A stretch of 23,938 nt of DNA from JBMDXK01 sp048594375 (GTDB taxonomy: Bacteria > Pseudomonadota > Alphaproteobacteria > Rhizobiales > Methylopilaceae), in NCBI GenBank assembly GCA_048594375.1, contig JBMDXK010000012.1:1-23938 (forward strand), written 5' to 3'. The notes beneath the pieces are model-generated. The model made no database searches, was not told the origin of the DNA, and saw only the letters and a program-made list of their open reading frames with translations. The stretch's first letter is position 1; each line of letters begins with the position of its first letter. The position numbers were made by a program, and so were the translations under genes. Of the stretch, positions 1 to 7,560 are shown one piece after another.

Positions 1-240
1 CCAAACATATTACAAGGGAATAGGAGGGACGCTATCCGCCATTTTTCTGCGCTCCGGTGCTCACGTACTTTCATGTACGCTCCGCTCCGGTGCTCGAAAA
101 ACAACGGCTTTCGTCTCATCCCAAACATATTACAAGGGAATAGGAGGGACGCTATCCGCCATTTTTCTGCGCTCCGGTGCTCACGTACTTTCATGTACGC
201 TCCGCTCCGGTGCTCGAAAAACAACGGCTTTCGTCTCATC
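1..240. repeat. Two identical 120-bp tandem repeat units
   Basis: Bases 1-120 and 121-240 are identical by direct comparison. A third unit begins at 241 with the same opening (ccaaatatattat) but then diverges. Each unit holds a short hairpin (cgtac, loop tttcat, gtacg, within 55-95 and 175-215) flanked by ctccgctccggtgctcg. Because copy 1 starts at the first base of the window, the array may extend to the left. The 120-base period is a multiple of three, so it gives an open frame of repeated 40-residue units, but nothing suggests that this is a gene. It is most likely an intergenic palindromic repeat that was tandemly duplicated. Confidence 0.95.
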
Positions 241-301
241 CCAAATATATTATGGGATAAAATACCGATTTTGGCTGTCTAGCCTCGGCTTATCTGTGTT
301 T

Positions 302-342
302 CGATGCTCACGCACCTTGAGTGCGCTCCGCTTCGATACTCG
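302..342. repeat. Diverged copy of the hairpin repeat
   Basis: This 41-base stretch aligns without gaps to 55-95 and 175-215. The stem has changed from cgtac/gtacg to cgcac/gtgcg, so both arms changed together and pairing is kept. That suggests the fold rather than the sequence is conserved. The rest of 241-500 shows no gene, only this element and a short direct repeat. Confidence 0.75.
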
Positions 343-370
343 CTAAGCCGGACTATCCAGCGCAAACGGG

Positions 371-439
371 GTATTTTACCGGTGCCTCTGCTTCAAAAGT
401 ATGGGTTCCAAATAAGGCGAAATAGTATTTTACCGGTGC
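371..439. repeat. 15-base direct repeat upstream of flbD
   Basis: The sequence gtattttaccggtgc occurs exactly at 371-385 and again at 425-439, 54 bases apart, 60-130 bases upstream of the flbD start. It could be a pair of regulator sites or the scar of a duplication. Nothing else in the window identifies it. Confidence 0.5.
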
Positions 440-500
440 TTCATTCTGACGAGTGGGGGCGAGTATACAAAGAAAAAGTAAGGCTTGAAGGGGATAGAGT

Positions 501-1868
501 ATGCGGCTCATGATTATCGGCACACTTAACGGGCAGCTTTCGGTAGCCAGCAAGATTGCCTTTGAAAAAGGGGCAAAAGTCACCCATGCGGATGGCGTGC
601 CGCAGGCGCTCACCACCTTGCGCTCCGGGCGCGGTGCAGATCTCATCATGATTGATGTCAATCTCAATATCCGTGATTTGTGTGGCCAGCTTGATCTTGA
701 GCGCATCCATGTGCCGGTAGTGGCGTGCGGGATCAACAATGACAGCCGCGCTGCTGTGGCGGCTATTCATGCGGGTGCTAAAGAATATATTCCCCTGCCG
801 CCCGATCCCGATCTGATTGCCGCTGTGCTTGCCGCCGTTTCCGAAGACAGTCAGGATGTTGTCTATAAAGACCCCGCTATGGTGCAGGTGATGCAGCTTG
901 CCACCCAGATTGCGCCCTCGGATGCCAGTGTGTTGATTACCGGCGAAAGCGGTACGGGTAAAGAAGTGATGGCGCGGTTTGTCCACAGCAAATCCAGCCG
1001 CGCCAACAAACCGTTTATTTCGGTCAATTGCGCGGCCATTCCGGAACATTTGCTGGAATCCGAATTGTTCGGCCATGAAAAAGGTGCCTTTACGGGTGCG
1101 GTTGCGCGGCGTATCGGCAAGTTTGAAGAGGCCTCCGGCGGCACTTTGCTGCTGGATGAAATTTCTGAAATGGATGTGCGTTTGCAAGCCAAACTGCTGC
1201 GCGCCATTCAGGAACGGGTGATTGACCGCGTGGGTGGCTCCAAGCCCGTACCGGTGAACATCCGGATTCTGGCCACTTCCAATCGCCAGCTTGCCGAGGC
1301 TGTGAAAGAAGGCACGTTCCGCGAAGATCTGCTTTACAGGCTGAATGTGGTCAATCTGAAACTGCCGCCTCTGCGTGATCGCCCCGCCGATATTCTGGCA
1401 TTGGCCGACCATTTTGCACGCAAATTCGCGGCTGTAAATGCCATTCCGGTGCGCCCGCTTTCCGAGGACGCGCGCAAGGAGCTCACCGCCATGGCATGGC
1501 CGGGAAATGTGCGCGAACTGGAAAACACGCTGCATCGCGCCGTGTTGCTGGCTTATGGCAATGACATTGGTCTTGATGCCATCCGCACGCCCGATGGTAT
1601 CCGCATGGACAGCACACCCAAAGATGCGGCATCTCATGCTGCCACCACCGCAGAAGCCGTCACCCGCACCCTTGTAGGGCAGACTGTGGCCGATGTGGAG
1701 CGCACCCTCATTCTGGATACCTTGCGGCATTGTCTGGGCAACCGCACCCATGCGTCCAATATCCTTGGTATTTCAATCCGCACCTTGCGCAACAAGCTCA
1801 ACCAGTATTCTGCGGAAGGCTATGCGGTGCCGGCAGGAAATGAAGTTTCGCGTACTGGCACGTTATAA
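501..1868 (+). CDS. flbD: Sigma-54-dependent flagellar transcriptional activator FlbD
   Basis: FlbD activates sigma-54 promoters of late flagellar genes in Caulobacter and relatives. The 455-residue protein has a receiver-like N-terminus (about 1-115), a AAA+ domain with Walker A GESGTGKE (148-155), the sigma-54 contact loop GAFTGA (195-200) and Walker B TLLLDE (215-220), and a Fis-type helix-turn-helix near 403-433 (NRTHASNILGISIRTLRNKL). The receiver is degenerate: the N-terminal acidic pair is missing (it begins MRLMIIGTLNGQL), as in Caulobacter FlbD, whose activity is controlled by FliX rather than by an ordinary phosphorelay (known for the family). fliX is not in the window. The start follows a purine-rich site (aagggga, about 488-494). 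flhA follows 121 bases downstream on the same strand. The large antisense frame across this gene is a shadow. Confidence 0.95.
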   Translation: MRLMIIGTLNGQLSVASKIAFEKGAKVTHADGVPQALTTLRSGRGADLIMIDVNLNIRDLCGQLDLERIHVPVVACGINNDSRAAVAAIHAGAKEYIPLPPDPDLIAAVLAAVSEDSQDVVYKDPAMVQVMQLATQIAPSDASVLITGESGTGKEVMARFVHSKSSRANKPFISVNCAAIPEHLLESELFGHEKGAFTGAVARRIGKFEEASGGTLLLDEISEMDVRLQAKLLRAIQERVIDRVGGSKPVPVNIRILATSNRQLAEAVKEGTFREDLLYRLNVVNLKLPPLRDRPADILALADHFARKFAAVNAIPVRPLSEDARKELTAMAWPGNVRELENTLHRAVLLAYGNDIGLDAIRTPDGIRMDSTPKDAASHAATTAEAVTRTLVGQTVADVERTLILDTLRHCLGNRTHASNILGISIRTLRNKLNQYSAEGYAVPAGNEVSRTGTL

Positions 1869-1882
1869 ATGAGCGGAATAAG

Positions 1883-1916
1883 CGGAAAAAGTTAAAGACG
1901 GAATCGAATTTTTCCG
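1883..1916 (+). other. Inverted repeat between flbD and flhA
   Basis: cggaaaaa (1883-1890) and tttttccg (1909-1916) are perfect 8-base complements around an 18-base loop, just after the flbD stop. There is no T-run after the second arm, so a terminator is uncertain. It may only be a weak structure or an attenuator before flhA. Confidence 0.3.
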
Positions 1917-1989
1917 GCATAAAGAAAAGTGTTAAGTGTTGCGTTGTGTGTGCGTCTCGTGTTTCTCCATTCAGGCAAGATACATTTTT

Positions 1990-4125
1990 ATGAGCGACCC
2001 AAGCAACTCTTCCGGCTCGTCTCTGGCGGGTTTTGGCCTTCCCTCCGGCGGGGATATTGTCAAGCTGCTCAAGCGTGGCGATCTTGCCATGGCGTTTGGT
2101 GTTCTCACCATTCTTGCGGTGCTGATTATTCCGCTGCCACCCTTTATGCTGGATATTTTTCTGGCGTTTTCCATTATTCTTTCCGTCCTGATCCTGATGA
2201 CGGCGCTGTTTATCCATACGCCGCTTGAATTTACCGCATTTCCTTCCGTTCTGCTTGTGGCGACCATGCTGCGTCTGGCGCTGAACCTTGCCTCCACCCG
2301 CCTCATTCTGGGCAATGGCCACGAAGGCACCGATGCTGCCGGACACGTTATTGAAGCGTTTGGCGCTTTTGTCATGGGCGGCAATTTCATTATCGGCGTT
2401 ATTGTCTTTGCCATTCTGGTTATCGTGAACTTTGTGGTGATTACCAAAGGTTCAGGCCGTATTGCCGAAGTGGCTGCCCGTTTTACGCTGGATGCCATGC
2501 CCGGAAAACAGATGGCCGTTGATGCCGACCTTTCCGCAGGTTTGATTGACGAGGCGACCGCACGCAAGCGCCGGAAAGATCTGGAAGATGAAAGCTCCTT
2601 CTTCGGGGCTATGGATGGTGCCTCCAAGTTTGTGCGTGGGGATGCGATTGCCGGCCTGCTCATCACCTTTATTAACGTCATCGGCGGCATTATTATTGGT
2701 GTGGCACAAAATGACCTCAGTCTCGCTGAGGCCAGCCATACCTATACCATTCTGACGGTAGGTGATGGCCTTGTTTCGCAAATTCCGGCGCTGATTATTT
2801 CAACGGCTGCCGGTCTGCTGGTTTCTAAGGCCGGTGTGAGCGGTGCTGCCGACAAAGCTTTGCTCGATCAGCTTACCGGCTATCCCAAAGCCATGGGCAT
2901 GTCGGCCACTGTTATGGGATTGATGGCCCTGCTGCCGGGGATTCCTTTCATTCCGTTTGCCGCTCTTGCTGGCGCTACCGGATATATGGCGTGGTATGTT
3001 TCCCGCGAAAGACAAAAAACCGAAGAACAAACCAAACGTACCGCCGCTGTGGAAACCGCAACCGCCACGGAAGCCGCAGCCCCCAAAGAAGAACCCATCA
3101 CCGAAAGCCTGAAAATTGATGATCTGAAAGTCGAGCTGGGGTATGGGTTGCTGCCTATGGTCGAGGGAATGAAAGGCGCAGATCGCCTGACCGAACAGAT
3201 CAAAGCCCTGCGCCGCCAGTTTGCTGTGGATATGGGCTTTATCATGCCTTCCGTCCGTATTCTGGATAATGTGCAGCTTGGCCCGAACACCTATGTCATC
3301 AAGGTGAAGGAAGTGGAATCCGGATCCGGCCAGATTTTCCCCGGCCAGTATATGGTGATGGATCCTTCCGGCGGGCAGGTGCGATTGCCCGGCCAGCACA
3401 CTGTGGAACCCACATTCGGTCTGCCTGCCACATGGGTGGAGGGCGCCCTGCGCGAAGATGCCAACATGCGCGGCTATACGGTGGTGGATGCTTCCACGGT
3501 GCTTTCAACCCATCTCACCGAAATTTTGCGCAACAATATGGCTGATTTGCTCTCTTATGGCGAAGTGAGCAAGTTGCTGAAAGAGCTGCCGCCCGAACAA
3601 GGCAAACTGCTGGAAGAGATTGTGCCTACACAGATTTCCATTACCATTATCCAGCGCGCGTTGCAGCTTTTGCTTGGTGAACGGGTATCTATCCGTGATC
3701 TGGGTACCATCCTTGAAGGCATTGCCGAAGCGGTAGGCTGGACCAGAAACCCGTCGTCCATTGCCGAACATGTGCGCACCCGTCTGGGACGGCAGATTTG
3801 CGCGCAATATGCAGCCCCGCAGGGGCATCTGCCGCTGATTGTGCTTTCTCCACGCTGGGAGCAGGCATTTGCAGAATCCATTGTAGGGCAGGGGGATGAA
3901 CGGCATCTGGCGATGGCGCCTTCCAAGTTGCAGGAGTTTATCGCACTGGTGCGGGATCGCTTTGAAGATGCGGCACGGCAGGGCGAAGTGCCTGTCCTGC
4001 TGGTTTCCGCCAATATCCGCCCCTTCGTGCGCTCCATCACCGAACGCTTCCGCAACCAGACAGCCGTTCTCAGCCAGGCCGAAATTCACCCAAGGGTGCG
4101 CCTAAAAACCGTGGGCGCAATCTAG
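1990..4125 (+). CDS. flhA: Flagellar export apparatus membrane protein FlhA
   Basis: FlhA is the large membrane subunit of the flagellar type III export gate. Its cytoplasmic C-terminal ring docks chaperone-substrate complexes. The N-terminal half has a run of hydrophobic helices and the family motif TMLRLALNLASTRLIL in the first cytoplasmic stretch, followed by the cytosolic linker (GRIAEVAARFTLDAMPGKQM) and a long soluble C-terminal domain. I chose ATG 1990 (MSDPSNSSGSS, 711 residues). An in-frame ATG at 1936 would add 18 residues of non-FlhA character (MLRCVCVSCFSIQARYIF). The usual FlhA length is about 690-710. The Shine-Dalgarno is weak (aggcaag). fliR and flhB, often nearby in related genomes, are absent. 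The gene ends 12 bases from a convergent accessory gene. Confidence 0.96.
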   Translation: MSDPSNSSGSSLAGFGLPSGGDIVKLLKRGDLAMAFGVLTILAVLIIPLPPFMLDIFLAFSIILSVLILMTALFIHTPLEFTAFPSVLLVATMLRLALNLASTRLILGNGHEGTDAAGHVIEAFGAFVMGGNFIIGVIVFAILVIVNFVVITKGSGRIAEVAARFTLDAMPGKQMAVDADLSAGLIDEATARKRRKDLEDESSFFGAMDGASKFVRGDAIAGLLITFINVIGGIIIGVAQNDLSLAEASHTYTILTVGDGLVSQIPALIISTAAGLLVSKAGVSGAADKALLDQLTGYPKAMGMSATVMGLMALLPGIPFIPFAALAGATGYMAWYVSRERQKTEEQTKRTAAVETATATEAAAPKEEPITESLKIDDLKVELGYGLLPMVEGMKGADRLTEQIKALRRQFAVDMGFIMPSVRILDNVQLGPNTYVIKVKEVESGSGQIFPGQYMVMDPSGGQVRLPGQHTVEPTFGLPATWVEGALREDANMRGYTVVDASTVLSTHLTEILRNNMADLLSYGEVSKLLKELPPEQGKLLEEIVPTQISITIIQRALQLLLGERVSIRDLGTILEGIAEAVGWTRNPSSIAEHVRTRLGRQICAQYAAPQGHLPLIVLSPRWEQAFAESIVGQGDERHLAMAPSKLQEFIALVRDRFEDAARQGEVPVLLVSANIRPFVRSITERFRNQTAVLSQAEIHPRVRLKTVGAI

Positions 4126-4137
4126 ATGGCATGTTTT

Positions 4138-4896
4138 TCACATCTCAGCTGAGCTGGACGTATCATCCGGAAAATCTTCTCGCAAACGCTGGCTTTGATC
4201 CTCTGCGTAAGGAACAGTGTTAACTTCATCCAGATGCGCATGAGGAAATCGCGGAAAATCAATAATTGCCTGAAGTTTTTTCTCAATGAGTAAATCATAT
4301 TCAAAAACAGTATCTCTGATTGTTTCAGAAAAATCATCTTCCGCGCGCATATAATCAGGGTGAGCATAATGCCCTGTATTCAGTGAAAAATCTTCTCGCA
4401 TGGATGTAATGCGCCCATTGGAATTAAAATTAATGCTCCCTGCAAACTGAGTGGGTTGCCCCGCAGCAAGATGGCTGTGTGTCCACTGCTTGGATGCCCC
4501 AACGAGACGCTCTCGCTCACCGTCAATGACAGCCGATAAAAATGCAACATTTACGGACTTATTTGCTAAAGAAGTTCCGCTGGGATAAACGGCTCTGACA
4601 ATACCATCCTCTCCTTTTTCAAATTCAATGGTGTACACCGCGCGCTGCTGTGGCGCAAAATAAGGAACCACTCGTTCTGTTGTCAGGACATAGTTATCAT
4701 CGTCAAGGGCTTCTTGACCGTCTGGGCGCAGAATATTCTGTGGGGCAGCTTTTCGGTGAAGTTCGTCCTCATAAAGATCCAGCATCCCAAAACTTTTTGT
4801 GCAACGGCTTGGTAAGCGGCTTAGGGAGGTGTCAAAATCAAATTGCTCAGGGCGCGTCTGTAGTGCGGGAGGGGGTATAGAACGAAGGAAAGGCAT
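4138..4896 (-). CDS. Accessory protein with HSxLAxGxP...NTGHYxHP module, possible effector
   Basis: This gene encodes 252 residues from ATG 4896. A GTG at 5013 would add 39 residues, but that stretch carries a perfect hairpin (4947-4970) and looks like leader sequence. The protein is soluble with no signal peptide or membrane segment. Its recognisable part is HSHLAAGQP (about 140-148), AGSINFNSNGRI (about 152-163) and LNTGHYAHP (172-180). From memory, this resembles a module (HSS.LAGK.V..AGE...G.I...SGHY.P) found in proteins of Legionella, Rickettsiales and other host-associated bacteria, usually with unknown activity. There is no good Shine-Dalgarno. The gene sits convergent to flhA with a 12-base gap and upstream of nothing obvious, so it is probably a separate cassette inside the flagellar locus. 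The function is unknown; a role as a translocated effector is an inference. Confidence 0.7.
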   Translation of the reverse strand: MPFLRSIPPPALQTRPEQFDFDTSLSRLPSRCTKSFGMLDLYEDELHRKAAPQNILRPDGQEALDDDNYVLTTERVVPYFAPQQRAVYTIEFEKGEDGIVRAVYPSGTSLANKSVNVAFLSAVIDGERERLVGASKQWTHSHLAAGQPTQFAGSINFNSNGRITSMREDFSLNTGHYAHPDYMRAEDDFSETIRDTVFEYDLLIEKKLQAIIDFPRFPHAHLDEVNTVPYAEDQSQRLREDFPDDTSSSAEM

Positions 4897-4946
4897 AGGA
4901 TATTGCGTGGTTTTTATGTGAGGAATATATTCAATGGTCTTATAAA

Positions 4947-4970
4947 GCGAAAGCTTGAGAATGCTTTCGC
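4947..4970 (-). other. Perfect 8-bp hairpin in leader of the accessory gene
   Basis: gcgaaagc (4947-4954) pairs perfectly with gctttcgc (4963-4970) around an 8-base loop, about 50 bases upstream of ATG 4896. It may control the leader or mark the edge of an inserted segment. Confidence 0.55.
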
Positions 4971-5042
4971 CAGATTTATAGTGGCTTCTAATGAAAATTT
5001 TACATGAAAACACTATAAATTTTTGTTTTACGCATTATTCGG

Positions 5043-5098
5043 ATGCAGCCAACGACCAGCGAAGCTACCCGCAGAGCAACGCGGATCAGTAAAAACCG
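5043..5098. repeat. Dispersed intergenic repeat, copy 1
   Basis: This 56-base element aligns with 22934-22990 with about 12 mismatches and one indel. It shares the blocks atgcag, cagcgaag, acccg, gcaac and taaaaaccg. Both copies lie in non-coding, AT-rich spacers 18 kb apart. The remaining bases of the 4897-5216 gap hold the hairpin at 4947-4970 and nothing else I can identify. Confidence 0.65.
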
Positions 5099-5216
5099 CA
5101 TACATTATTGCTGAAATTGCTCTATTTCTATGCGTTTTTTAATTGCTGCGCACATCCCGGCTATCACCTGTCCAAACATCTTTCAAACTAAAAGATATCA
5201 AGTGCCTTCGCTTTTA

Positions 5217-5633
5217 TTAAACGGCGCGTTTGCTGTGGCCGCGGATACCGATGTCATCCATGGAGGCTTGCTCGCGGGCGTTGTTTTCCATGCGGGTGTT
5301 GTGCTGGTCGCGTTCTTCCAGCATTTCCACTTTTTTCAGTTCTTCAAACGCTTCACCCAAGGCGGCTTGTGCGTCATTGAGCTGGCCGCGCAATTCATCA
5401 GCGGATTGTTTGAGGTTGTCACGGCGGTTTTTGGCAGCCCGTGCAAAAGTGGGGTAAGCAAAATGGGTTTCGTCCGAAATACCGGCTTTTTCCTGTTCGC
5501 TGATAATTTCACGGTCAAGATCATTCATCATGCGCTCAAAATCAGCAATCATGAATTCAATCTGGGAGACATGGCGGCGTTTCTCATCCACCTGGAAGCG
5601 TTTCAAACGAATAAGGGTTCCGCGCGATTTCAT
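5217..5633 (-). CDS. fliJ: Flagellar export chaperone/stalk protein FliJ
   Basis: FliJ is the small coiled-coil stalk that links the FliI ATPase ring to FlhA. The 138-residue protein starts MKSRGTLIRLKRFQVDEKRR, the typical alphaproteobacterial FliJ opening, and is almost wholly charged helix, with the conserved stretch HFAYPTFARAA-RRDNL near residues 57-73 and ADELRGQLNDA after it. It lies downstream of fliI on the same strand, as usual, but separated by 208 bases rather than the normal few. The ATG overlaps the TGA of a tiny upstream frame (ATGA), so translational coupling is possible. No strong Shine-Dalgarno lies directly before the start. Confidence 0.92.
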   Translation of the reverse strand: MKSRGTLIRLKRFQVDEKRRHVSQIEFMIADFERMMNDLDREIISEQEKAGISDETHFAYPTFARAAKNRRDNLKQSADELRGQLNDAQAALGEAFEELKKVEMLEERDQHNTRMENNAREQASMDDIGIRGHSKRAV

Positions 5634-5665
5634 CGTGTTTTACTCATACTAAGGGTGTTCCTCAT
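5630..5665 (-). other. Possible 11-codon leader ORF coupled to fliJ
   Basis: On the - strand ATG 5665 opens MRNTLSMSKTR and stops at TGA 5632-5630, which overlaps the fliJ ATG (5633-5631) as ATGA. A second in-frame ATG at 5647 has AGGA about 11 bases upstream. This would supply ribosomes to fliJ, which has a poor site of its own. Short frames of this size arise by chance, so the claim rests on the overlap and the site only. Confidence 0.35.
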
Positions 5666-5687
5666 TCTCCTTGCGGAGAAAAACACC
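5654..5687 (-). other. Nested hairpin upstream of fliJ
   Basis: ggtgtt (5654-5659) pairs with aacacc (5682-5687). Inside it tctcc (5666-5670) pairs with ggaga (5675-5679) over loop ttgc. The inner stem on the - strand contains an AGGAGA sequence, so folding could hide a ribosome site. The rest of the fliI-fliJ spacer shows no gene. Confidence 0.45.
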
Positions 5688-5841
5688 GGGTTGAAATTCA
5701 AAGGCAGAGCCATATGCCTGCTCCCATTCCCATGGCTGCAACAAGACTATTCTTGCGGCCACAACACTCACTATAAACGCCTATTCTTAAATCTTTGTAT
5801 GCCGCTGCATCAAAAAGCTGCAATCGTTGTTCACAAAGCGT

Positions 5842-7176
5842 TCAGCCTGTTTCAGAGGGAGGCGAATCACCAACAATCTGTGCCAGACGCTCATAACCAT
5901 TGCGCAGGGAAGTTGCTTCTTCCTTACCTTGCCGTAAAAAATCTTCCAAAGGCTCATGCAGACTGATGGCTTCGTCCACCTCTGCGCTGGAACCCTTGCG
6001 GTAGGCGCCGAGCCGAATCAACTCTTCCATATCCGAATACACAGCCATAATTTTCCGCGCGCGCTGCACGGTGGGCCAGAATTGCGGATCTGTTGAACGG
6101 GGCATCGTCCGTGATACAGATTTGAGAATGTTAATCGCCGGATACCGCCCACGCTCTGCAATGGAACGCTGCATGACCACATGGCCATCCAGAATACCGC
6201 GCACCGCATCGGCTACTGGCTCGTTATGATCGTCACCATCCACCAAAACTGTGAATAACCCTGTTATGGTGCCGGAACCTTCCGCGCCGGGACCCGCACG
6301 TTCCAGCAAGCGGGGAAGCTCTGAAAACACAGTCGGGGTATAGCCCTTGGCGGTGGGCGGTTCTCCTGATGACAAGCCAATATCCCGTTGCGCCATGGCA
6401 AAGCGGGTTACAGAATCCATGAGGCACAACACGCTTTTGCCCTGATCGCGGAAATATTCTGCCAATGAAAAGGTGAGATAAGCTGCTTGCTTGCGCATGA
6501 GCGCGGGTTCATCGGATGTTGCCACCACCACAATCGAACGCTTCAATCCTTCTTCACCTAGGTCATCTTGCAAAAATTCCTGCACTTCGCGTCCGCGCTC
6601 ACCAATCAGGCCAATAACGGTGACATCGGAGGCCGTGTTGCGCGCCAGCATCGCCAGCAAGACTGATTTCCCCACACCGGAACCGGCAAAAATCCCCAAC
6701 CGCTGCCCTTCGCAACACGTGATAAATGTATTCAATGCCCTTACGCCTAAATCAAGCGGCTGACCCACACGCTGGCGGGAATGGGCGGCAGGAGGCATTC
6801 CTTTGAACGGTTGTAGGATTGAACCTTCGGGTAATGCCCCCAGACCGTCAATCGGTTCGCCCATTGCGTTAACAACCCGTCCGAGCCAGCCTTCGGTGGG
6901 GCGCACTCCGGCATCGGTCGGCCCCACAAAGGCGCGGCAACCACGCCGGATACCCAGCACTTCACCAAACGGCATGGCCAAAGCCTTATCTCCCGCAAAG
7001 CCAACAATCTCAGCAGGAACACGCACATGGGCGGCCGTTTCAATATCCAGTCTGCCGCCCAATGCCATTAATCCCAAGGGACCTGCAACCTCGATCATAA
7101 GGCCGCGCACAGCCACCACACGGCCATAAACGGTGTTTTCCGGCAAGGCGTGGATAATGTTTGTCAGTGCTTCCAT
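5842..7176 (-). CDS. fliI: Flagellum-specific ATPase FliI
   Basis: FliI is the hexameric ATPase that energises and primes flagellar type III export at the base of the motor. The 444-residue protein matches the family length and has Walker A GSGVGKS (165-171), the catalytic-glutamate segment GERGREVQEF (192-201, E193), Walker B SVLCLMDS (248-255) and the F1-type signature PPTAKGYTPTVFSELPRLLERAG region (273-295). The N-terminal beta-barrel part (about 17-80) reads as normal. The start at 7176 has the purine-rich site ggtgag just upstream. It is divergent from ctrA across a 384-base regulatory spacer and precedes fliJ. A fliI-fliJ-ctrA neighbourhood is common in Alphaproteobacteria. Confidence 0.97.
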   Translation of the reverse strand: MEALTNIIHALPENTVYGRVVAVRGLMIEVAGPLGLMALGGRLDIETAAHVRVPAEIVGFAGDKALAMPFGEVLGIRRGCRAFVGPTDAGVRPTEGWLGRVVNAMGEPIDGLGALPEGSILQPFKGMPPAAHSRQRVGQPLDLGVRALNTFITCCEGQRLGIFAGSGVGKSVLLAMLARNTASDVTVIGLIGERGREVQEFLQDDLGEEGLKRSIVVVATSDEPALMRKQAAYLTFSLAEYFRDQGKSVLCLMDSVTRFAMAQRDIGLSSGEPPTAKGYTPTVFSELPRLLERAGPGAEGSGTITGLFTVLVDGDDHNEPVADAVRGILDGHVVMQRSIAERGRYPAINILKSVSRTMPRSTDPQFWPTVQRARKIMAVYSDMEELIRLGAYRKGSSAEVDEAISLHEPLEDFLRQGKEEATSLRNGYERLAQIVGDSPPSETG

Positions 7177-7560
7177 AATCTCACCATTTTTTCACCGCCT
7201 TGGTTGATTCGATCTTAATCGTAACGATTCGTTTACCGGTTACGTTAATACTCATGTACAGAGCTTAAGAAATTTGATTTCCGCAGCTTATTGGTTAATG
7301 CCCGTGAGTCGTGGCTGTGTTGTCTATGGTGCCTGATTGCGTCAGAATATCAACATTCTGATATGGTTGGGGATTAAATTCATCACAGACTTTTGGCCTA
7401 TAGGGGAATTGAGCGGTTGCAAAAAAATGCAAATCGAATCATACTTTGTTAACCATTCGTGTTTAGGGTATGTAAACGAATTGGTTAACAACCAGTTCAC
7501 CGTATGGGCTCCGCAATTCGGGGCGGCAAACCGCGGAGCGGCGGTGGAGGATAGAGAGAT
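7177..7560. promoter_or_regulatory. Divergent fliI/ctrA control region with GANTC and CtrA-like sites
   Basis: Four GANTC sites (CcrM methylation motif) lie at 7206-7210, 7226-7230, 7306-7310 and 7436-7440, against about 1.5 expected by chance in 384 bases. TTAACCAT, the reported CtrA half-site in Caulobacter, is exact at 7449-7456. An imperfect inverted repeat joins 7448-7465 (gttaaccattcgtgttta) to 7472-7489 (gtaaacgaattggttaac), giving two outward TTAACC halves. Two TTAA-N7-GATT near-boxes occur at 7215-7229 and 7265-7279. This fits methylation-sensitive, self-regulated ctrA transcription as known in Caulobacter. Promoter -10/-35 elements cannot be assigned by eye. Confidence 0.6.
7508..7539 (+). 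other. Hairpin in the ctrA 5' leader
   Basis: gctccgc (7508-7514) pairs with gcggagc (7533-7539) around an 18-base loop. It ends 6 bases before the ctrA Shine-Dalgarno (ggagg, 7546-7550), which may influence translation. Confidence 0.4.

Noticed and set aside
73..282. Open frame of repeated 40-residue units
   Set aside because: It arises because the 120-base repeat has a period divisible by three. There is no ribosome site, and the composition is that of a palindromic repeat.
1..342. CRISPR array
   Set aside because: The units are 120 bases long, contiguous and lack unique spacers.
441..1751. Long antisense frame across flbD (436 codons)
   Set aside because: It is the mirror of a well-recognised flbD and its translation is His/Gln/Gly-rich with no domain.
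1852..1870. TGGCAC near the flbD stop as a -24 element for flhA
   Set aside because: No GC follows at the required 12-base distance.
4138..5013. Longer GTG start at 5013 for the 4138 gene
   Set aside because: The extra 39 codons include a perfect hairpin and have an unlike composition; ATG 4896 is preferred, although neither has a good ribosome site.
5130..5966. Plus-strand frame of 278 codons across fliJ and the end of fliI
   Set aside because: It overlaps two well-supported minus-strand genes, and its product resembles no protein.
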